A stretch of 64,000 nucleotides of DNA from Streptomyces sp. NBC_00569 (GTDB taxonomy: Bacteria > Actinomycetota > Actinomycetes > Streptomycetales > Streptomycetaceae): assembly GCF_036345255.1 (NCBI RefSeq), contig NZ_CP107783.1:1488001-1552000 (forward strand), written 5' to 3'. Within the stretch, counting starts at the first letter, position 1. Each line of letters opens with the position of its first letter. The position numbers and the translations under genes are program-made. Of this stretch, positions 59,006 through 64,000 are shown piece by piece. The notes under the pieces were generated by a model. It searched no databases. It had not been told where the DNA came from and saw only the letters and a program-made list of their open reading frames with translations.

Positions 59006-61987
59006 GTGGGTTCGCGCAGACTGCTGTCGTTGTCGGACGCGTTGGTGCTGCTCGGCGCGGATCCGCCGCGCCTCGCGGCGCTCGACCGGTCGCTCGGCGG
59101 GGTGCTGGCCGTGGCGACGGGCGGCGTGAGCGACGGACTTCTGCGTATCGCGGACGCGCGGGGCCGGATCCTGGGGCTCGGCCGTGACGCGGTGCGCGGG
59201 GTCGGGGCGCGGCTCGGGGCGGCGGACGGGCGGGTCGAGCGGGGTGAGATGCTGCGGGCCGCGCACACGGTCGTCGTGGTCCTCGGCTGGTTCGAGGCGC
59301 TCGCGGAGCAGGACCTTCCGTTCTCCCTCGAAGCGGTGCGCATCACCCGTGGCGACCAGTTGTCGCTGGTCGGGGCCGGGGAGGCGGACGCCGGTTTCGC
59401 GCGGGCCCTCGCCGCGGTGGACGCGCCGTTCCCGGCACCGCACCTCGCGCCGGAGGACGCGGCGCGGGAACTCCTCGGCTGGTACACGGCCCTGTCCGGG
59501 CGCTTCCTGCGGTTCGTGTCGGGCCTCGCGGTGTGGGACACGCTCACGCCGGCCGGGCGGGACGCCGCGGAGCGGGCTCTGACGGGTGCACTGCCAGGTG
59601 CGGCGTGCGTCCACTACGACAGCCTCTACGCCCAACTCGCACAGCAGGCACCCGAGTTCGGATTCTGGGCCACGCTGACCGAGCACCGGGCGACGCGGGC
59701 CGGTGTACAGCGGGCCCTCGCGGGAATCGAGGCGCTGCTCGCCGGTACGGCGTCGCACGCCCTGCCCCCCGTGGATGTCGCGGCCGCCCTGGCGCGCTCC
59801 CACGAGGCGGCGCTCTCCCGTCCGGTCCTGGACGCGGCGTCGGCGCCCGACGGAATCCGCGTACCGGCCCTGGAGGAGATGTATCTGGACCCGGACTTCC
59901 GGGTGCGGCCGGTGGCCGGGCAGCACGGGCCGGCGGACGAGGCATGGTGGGAACGGGCTCCGGTGCGGGAGGACTTGACCCGCTATCTCGCCGGCGCGCT
60001 GACCTCGGCGGGGCAGGAGCGCACACCGCTGCTGGTGCTCGGGCAGCCCGGCGCGGGCAAGTCCGTCCTGACGCGGGTGCTCGCGGCGCGGCTCCCCGCG
60101 GCCGGTTTCCTGCCGGTGCGGGTACCGCTGCGTGACGTGCGCGCCGAGGACGATCTCCAGGAGCAGATCGAGCAGGCGGTGCGGGCCGCGACCGGCGAGC
60201 GCGTCACGTGGCCCGATCTGGTCCGTTCGGCCGGCGGCGCGGTCCCGGTGCTCCTGCTCGACGGGTTCGACGAGTTGCTGCAGACGACCGGGGTGCACCA
60301 CAACGACTTCCTGGTCCGGGTGGCCCGCTTCCAGGAGCGCGAGGCGGAACAGGGCCGTCCGCTGCTGGCCCTGGTGACCAGCCGCACGTCCGTCGCCGAC
60401 CGCGCGCGCTACCCCGACGGCATGGTGGCGCTGCGCCTCGAACCGTTCCGGGCCGCGCAGATCCAGCAGTGGCTCGCGGTATGGAACGACGCCAACGCGG
60501 CCGGGTTCACGGCCAGGGGCCTGCGCCCGCTGTCGTGGGAGGTGGTGTCGCGGCACGCTGCGCTCGCGGCGCAGCCGCTGCTCCTGATGATGCTGGCCCT
60601 GTACGACGTGGCGGACAACGGCCTGCAGAGCGACGGCGGGGAGCCCCTGGACGAGGCCGATCTGTACGAGGAGCTCCTGTTCTCCTTCGCGCGCCGTGAA
60701 GTCGGCAAGACGAGCGGGGACATGGCGTCCGACGACCTCCTGCGCGAGCGCGCCGAGCTGGAGATGCAACGCCTGTCCCTGGTCGCGTTCGCCCTGCTCA
60801 ACCGGCGCCGTCAGTGGGTCTCGGCGGCCGAGCTCGACGAGGACCTGGCCGCGCTCCTGGGCCGCTCGTCCCCCGGGGCCTCCGGCTTCCGCACGCCGCT
60901 CGGCGCGGCCGAGGTCGCGCTCGGCCGGTTCTACTTCGTGCAGCGCGCCCAGTCGGTGCGCGACGGCCACGTCCTCGCGACGTACGAGTTCCTGCACGCC
61001 ACGTTCGGCGAGTACCTGGCGGTGCGGCTCGCGCTGCACGTGCTGGGCGCGCTCGTGCAGAACCGCCCCGCCCTCGCCCTCGGCGACCAGCGCGTGGACG
61101 ACGACCTGGCGTACGCGCTGCTCTCGTACGCGCCCCTGTCCGGCCGTCAGATGCTGCGGTTCGCCCGCGCGATGGCGGCGCGGATGGAGCCGGCCGAGCG
61201 GGACAGGCTCAGCCGTGTCCTGATCCGCGTGCTCGACCAGCACGAGACCCGCACCGGTGACCAGCACCCCGCCTACCGGCCCGCGACGCTGAGGGTCGCG
61301 TCGCGGCACGGCCTCTACGGCGCCAATCTCGTCCTGGTCATCCTGCTGCTGACGGGCGGCACCACGGCCGCCGAGCTGTTCCCCGGTTCGGCGAACCCGG
61401 TCAGCGCCTGGCACCGGCACGCCCTGTTGTGGCGTTCGGCGCTCAACGAGGAGCAGTGGACGGACTTCGCCCTGTCGATGACCCTGCGACGGTCCTGGGA
61501 CGCGGACGGCCGCCGCACGCTCGATGTCGCGCCGCGGTACGGCGCGCCCGCGCCGCCGGACCCGGTCGACGCGAACTGGCTCTACCGCTACCCGCGCGGG
61601 CACGGCGGGCCCGGCTGGTCCCGGCCCTACTGGGACGAGATCTGGCACAAGATGGAGGTGTCCGGCGGGACGAACGACTCCCTCGTGCGGCACGTCATGG
61701 ACCCGGTGTTCGCGTGGCTGGGCCCTTCCGTGACCACGTTCGTGGCCACGGAAGGAGAGCCGGCCACCTCGCTCGCGCACGATCTGCTGCACCTCCTGCT
61801 CAGCGGCGGTGTGGAACTGACCGACGCCGAGCTGGAGTTGACGTACCGGCGGGTGCTGCGCGGCATCCAGGCCCTGCCCGGCAGCCACGTCCATCGCGTC
61901 ACGGCGCTGCTCGCCACCGCCGCGGAGCGGGACGACGCGCGGCTGCCTGCGGACCTGCGGAGCGAGATCCACTCGTTCACGCGGTAG
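59006..61987 (+). CDS. NACHT-domain STAND NTPase
   Basis: 993 residues, GTG start with GGGGGG upstream. Residues 1-310 form an all-helical N-terminal domain that I cannot tie to a known effector enzyme; it may be one of the helical NACHT-associated (NNH) domains. The NACHT ATPase has Walker A LGQPGAGKSVL (about 346), Walker B VLLLDGFDELLQ (about 418, with the DGFDE tandem acidic signature) and sensor LVTSRTS. Winged-helix and helical repeat regions follow (ATYEFLHATFGEYLAVRL) and a C-terminal 250-residue domain without recognised repeats. Bacterial NACHT proteins often sense phage. It is divergent from a two-component system by 125 bp and stands alone without a separate toxin gene. Confidence 0.85.
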   Translation: MGSRRLLSLSDALVLLGADPPRLAALDRSLGGVLAVATGGVSDGLLRIADARGRILGLGRDAVRGVGARLGAADGRVERGEMLRAAHTVVVVLGWFEALAEQDLPFSLEAVRITRGDQLSLVGAGEADAGFARALAAVDAPFPAPHLAPEDAARELLGWYTALSGRFLRFVSGLAVWDTLTPAGRDAAERALTGALPGAACVHYDSLYAQLAQQAPEFGFWATLTEHRATRAGVQRALAGIEALLAGTASHALPPVDVAAALARSHEAALSRPVLDAASAPDGIRVPALEEMYLDPDFRVRPVAGQHGPADEAWWERAPVREDLTRYLAGALTSAGQERTPLLVLGQPGAGKSVLTRVLAARLPAAGFLPVRVPLRDVRAEDDLQEQIEQAVRAATGERVTWPDLVRSAGGAVPVLLLDGFDELLQTTGVHHNDFLVRVARFQEREAEQGRPLLALVTSRTSVADRARYPDGMVALRLEPFRAAQIQQWLAVWNDANAAGFTARGLRPLSWEVVSRHAALAAQPLLLMMLALYDVADNGLQSDGGEPLDEADLYEELLFSFARREVGKTSGDMASDDLLRERAELEMQRLSLVAFALLNRRRQWVSAAELDEDLAALLGRSSPGASGFRTPLGAAEVALGRFYFVQRAQSVRDGHVLATYEFLHATFGEYLAVRLALHVLGALVQNRPALALGDQRVDDDLAYALLSYAPLSGRQMLRFARAMAARMEPAERDRLSRVLIRVLDQHETRTGDQHPAYRPATLRVASRHGLYGANLVLVILLLTGGTTAAELFPGSANPVSAWHRHALLWRSALNEEQWTDFALSMTLRRSWDADGRRTLDVAPRYGAPAPPDPVDANWLYRYPRGHGGPGWSRPYWDEIWHKMEVSGGTNDSLVRHVMDPVFAWLGPSVTTFVATEGEPATSLAHDLLHLLLSGGVELTDAELELTYRRVLRGIQALPGSHVHRVTALLATAAERDDARLPADLRSEIHSFTR

Positions 61988-61988
61988 G

Positions 61989-64000
61989 TCAGCTCCGCGC
62001 TCTGCCGTACACCTCGACCTCCGCCATGTTCAGCTCGACGGGCTTCTCGCTCGCCAGCCACACCCGCACATAGCGGCCGTGGGCGGTCACCGGGATCGCC
62101 GTCGGGCCGCCAGCCTGCGCGGTCTCGTGGTGGGACCACACGCCGGGCTTGGTCAGCTGGTCGGACAGAGTGCCGGTGAAGGGCTCGTCGGAGACCAGGA
62201 CGTAGTAGTCCTGGGTGCGGTCCGCGCAGCAGTCGCTGCGGTTGTAGACGTCGACGCGCTCCAGGTCGGCGACGGAGCCGAGGTCGACCTGCCACCAGGG
62301 CTGTGCCTCCTTGCCGCTGGTGGTCGAGAAGTTGAAGCGGTCGCCGTCGGCCGCCTTGGCCGCGCTGTACGGGAACTCGCCGTCCGAGGCGTAGTCGGAG
62401 CTCTGCTTCGTGTCCTTGTTCAGGGCGAGCTGCCGCAACGGCTTGAGGCCCTTCGAGGCGTCGTGCAGGTCCTGGACCCGGCTGACGAAGTCGCCGAGGA
62501 ACGGGTCGGCGATCTTCACGGGACCGGGCTGGTGGTGCTCGGCCGGGTCGATGGTGATGTGCGAGGCGGCGTCGGCCGCCTTCTCCATCGCGGCGCGCTC
62601 GTCGGCCGCCTTGTCCGTGTCATGGGCGTCGATGGCCTTCAGCGCGGCGAGACCGTGCCCGAGTGCCTTGCCCCACAGTGCGGTGGAGTCTAGCCAGGGC
62701 CCGGCGTCGTGCAGGAACTGCTGGTCGGGCACGCCGGCGCGGAGGACGGCCGGGGTGCGCCCGATGTTCGTCGCGGTCGGCGTGAAGGAGCGGATCGCGG
62801 CCGCCGGGTCGCTCTCGTACGTCTTCCAGAACTTCTCGAGCTGCGCGCCGAGGATCGGCGACTGCGGCTGCCACGGCTTGGCGCCGAACGTCGGTGCCAT
62901 GTGGTTGAGGTCGACAAAGGTCTGTACGGCGTCGGCGACGCGCGGGTCCCCGCCGGCCAGGTGCAGCGCGGACTGACGGGCGGAGCGGGTGCGGTCGTAG
63001 CCGCGGTCGTTCCACGAGAAGTCGGACATGGTGAAGACGGCGAGCTTGCTGGCGGCCTCCTGGTTCATAGGGTTGGAGACGAGGCCGCTGAGGTGCTCGG
63101 ACAGGCCGGGCTCGCGCTTGTCGTAGGGGGCGAGCAGGAGGCGTCCCGAGGTCCGGCCGAAGTCGTTGACCGGGTAGTTGTCCCAGACGAACACCTTGCG
63201 TCCGAACAGCTCGGACGCCTTCTGTGCCTGGTCGTTGGTGATCTCCGGCGGGACGACGTCGGTGCCGGTCCACATCACCTCGATGTTCTTGTCGAGGTTC
63301 CCGCGGAGCTCCTGCTTGTACGCGGTGTCGGTGAGGTCGCCGTACTCGGTGGGCACCATCTGGAGCGGGTTGGCGCCGTCGTGGGTGGCGATGAAGTCCT
63401 GCTGGACGGTGTTGAGGAGACCGACCTGGGCCTTCGCGGCGGGGCCGCGCCCCGGGGCGCCGAACTTCTGCTGGTCGGCGTCGCAGTTCCACTTGGTGTA
63501 GCTGATGTCGTCGAGCGGCACCGAGAACGAGCGCACGCCCAGGTCGTAGAGCGCCTGGAGCTTCGCGGTGAGGGCCTTCACGTCGGCCGGGTCCGAGTAG
63601 CAGACCGAGCCGCCGGGCGACACGGCGAAGGTGAAGCGGACGTGGTTGGCGCGGGCCCGGTCGACGAGCGTGCCGAGCTGGGCGAGCTTGTCCGCCGGGT
63701 ACGGTTCGCGCCACTTGTCGCGGTGGTACGGGTCGTCCTTCGGCGCGTACACGTAGGTGTTGGACTTGACCTCGCCGAGGAAGTCCATCTGGTCCAGGCG
63801 CTCCGCCTCCGTCCAGGGCGGCCCGTAGAAGCCCTCGATGGAGCCGCGCAGGCGCATGGACGGGAAGTCGGAGACGGACGCCCCGGCGATCTTCCCCTTG
63901 GTGACGAGCTGCCTGAACGTCTGGGCCGCGTAGAACTGGCCGGTCGCGTCGGTGCCGCCGAGCGCCACGGTGCGTCCGGCCACACGCACGGCGTAGCCCT
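61989..64000 (-). CDS. Beta-N-acetylglucosaminidase (GH84) with C-terminal CBM32, cut by window end
   Basis: The frame is open to the window edge, so the signal peptide and part of the first domain are missing; about 670 residues are visible. GH84 catalytic core: LRGSIEGFYGPPWTEAERL (core GSIEGFYGPPW), YAPKDDPYHRDKWREPYP (core YAPKDDPYH) and the catalytic Asp pair in VPLDDISYTKWN. After a helical linker there is a F5/8-type C (CBM32) domain (ALNKDTKQSSDY to VEVYGRARS). These enzymes release GlcNAc from glycoproteins, chitin fragments or hyaluronan. It converges on the NACHT gene with one base between stops. Confidence 0.92.
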   Translation of the reverse strand, partial: GYAVRVAGRTVALGGTDATGQFYAAQTFRQLVTKGKIAGASVSDFPSMRLRGSIEGFYGPPWTEAERLDQMDFLGEVKSNTYVYAPKDDPYHRDKWREPYPADKLAQLGTLVDRARANHVRFTFAVSPGGSVCYSDPADVKALTAKLQALYDLGVRSFSVPLDDISYTKWNCDADQQKFGAPGRGPAAKAQVGLLNTVQQDFIATHDGANPLQMVPTEYGDLTDTAYKQELRGNLDKNIEVMWTGTDVVPPEITNDQAQKASELFGRKVFVWDNYPVNDFGRTSGRLLLAPYDKREPGLSEHLSGLVSNPMNQEAASKLAVFTMSDFSWNDRGYDRTRSARQSALHLAGGDPRVADAVQTFVDLNHMAPTFGAKPWQPQSPILGAQLEKFWKTYESDPAAAIRSFTPTATNIGRTPAVLRAGVPDQQFLHDAGPWLDSTALWGKALGHGLAALKAIDAHDTDKAADERAAMEKAADAASHITIDPAEHHQPGPVKIADPFLGDFVSRVQDLHDASKGLKPLRQLALNKDTKQSSDYASDGEFPYSAAKAADGDRFNFSTTSGKEAQPWWQVDLGSVADLERVDVYNRSDCCADRTQDYYVLVSDEPFTGTLSDQLTKPGVWSHHETAQAGGPTAIPVTAHGRYVRVWLASEKPVELNMAEVEVYGRARS

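Noticed and set aside
58925..61972. A 1015-codon minus-strand open frame opposite the NACHT gene
   Set aside because: The plus strand has Walker A/B motifs and a ribosome site; the opposite frame encodes Arg/Gly/Gln-rich sequence without domains.

Overview
The window is chromosomal DNA of a Streptomyces or very close actinomycete. The evidence is very high GC with codon third positions almost always G or C, frequent GTG starts, many ATGA/GTGA 4-bp gene overlaps, Tat and lipoprotein signals, and matches to known Streptomyces operators (DasR dre-like, SoxR-like, ARG-box-like). The content is accessory or arm-type: many short catabolic and regulatory cassettes, one IS1341-type (solo tnpB) element, one deletion-scarred ABC operon and one tRNA. 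I see no rRNA, CRISPR array, prophage or large biosynthetic cluster.

Layout. 1-6.3 kb (minus): GNAT fragment, panD, then a compact four-gene operon of a WXG100-like protein, a WXG-papain-like cysteine peptidase, a chagasin-like (I42) lipoprotein and an unknown protein, then a SpoIIE-type phosphatase. 6.7-13.8 kb: membrane ABM protein, a two-gene xanthine-dehydrogenase-family molybdoenzyme, an MFS exporter with a repeat-expanded loop, and a DHFR-like reductase. 13.9-19.6 kb: argG behind ARG-box-like repeats, a strong shared terminator, an ABC exporter behind a SoxR-type promoter, the tnpB element and a crotonase. 19.6-28.5 kb: Tat-exported phosphoesterase with a dre-like site, GNAT, SAM methyltransferase, an SPFH/NAD-kinase-like pair, a YceI protein, and two tandem divergent cupin/JmjC paralogues.

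28.5-40.5 kb: gabT-gabD, a ROK regulator, an ABC-permease remnant, two Gfo/Idh/MocA dehydrogenases, NUDIX, MscS, and a secreted sorbosone-dehydrogenase/LamG pair behind a LacI-type palindrome. 40.5-48.3 kb: a TetX-like monooxygenase flanked by inverted 34-bp repeats, a polyol-type operon (FGGY kinase, G3P-dehydrogenase-like, FAD oxidoreductase) divergent from an APC permease, and tRNA-Pro. 48.4-64 kb: DUF309, TauE/SafE, a beta-oxidation-type operon (thiolase, FabG-like, acyl-CoA ligase) behind a TetR-type palindrome, cobalamin genes cobH/cobK/cbiD, a two-component system, a NACHT NTPase, and a GH84 glucosaminidase cut by the window end.

Best candidate for an undescribed system: the operon at 707-3656. 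It encodes a predicted type VII-secreted papain-like peptidase together with a membrane-anchored chagasin-family inhibitor, the natural inhibitor fold for papain enzymes. This suggests a secreted effector with a surface-anchored self-protection partner. Second are the NACHT NTPase at 59006-61987 and the SoxR-type leaderless ABC promoter overlapped by the tnpB reading frame.
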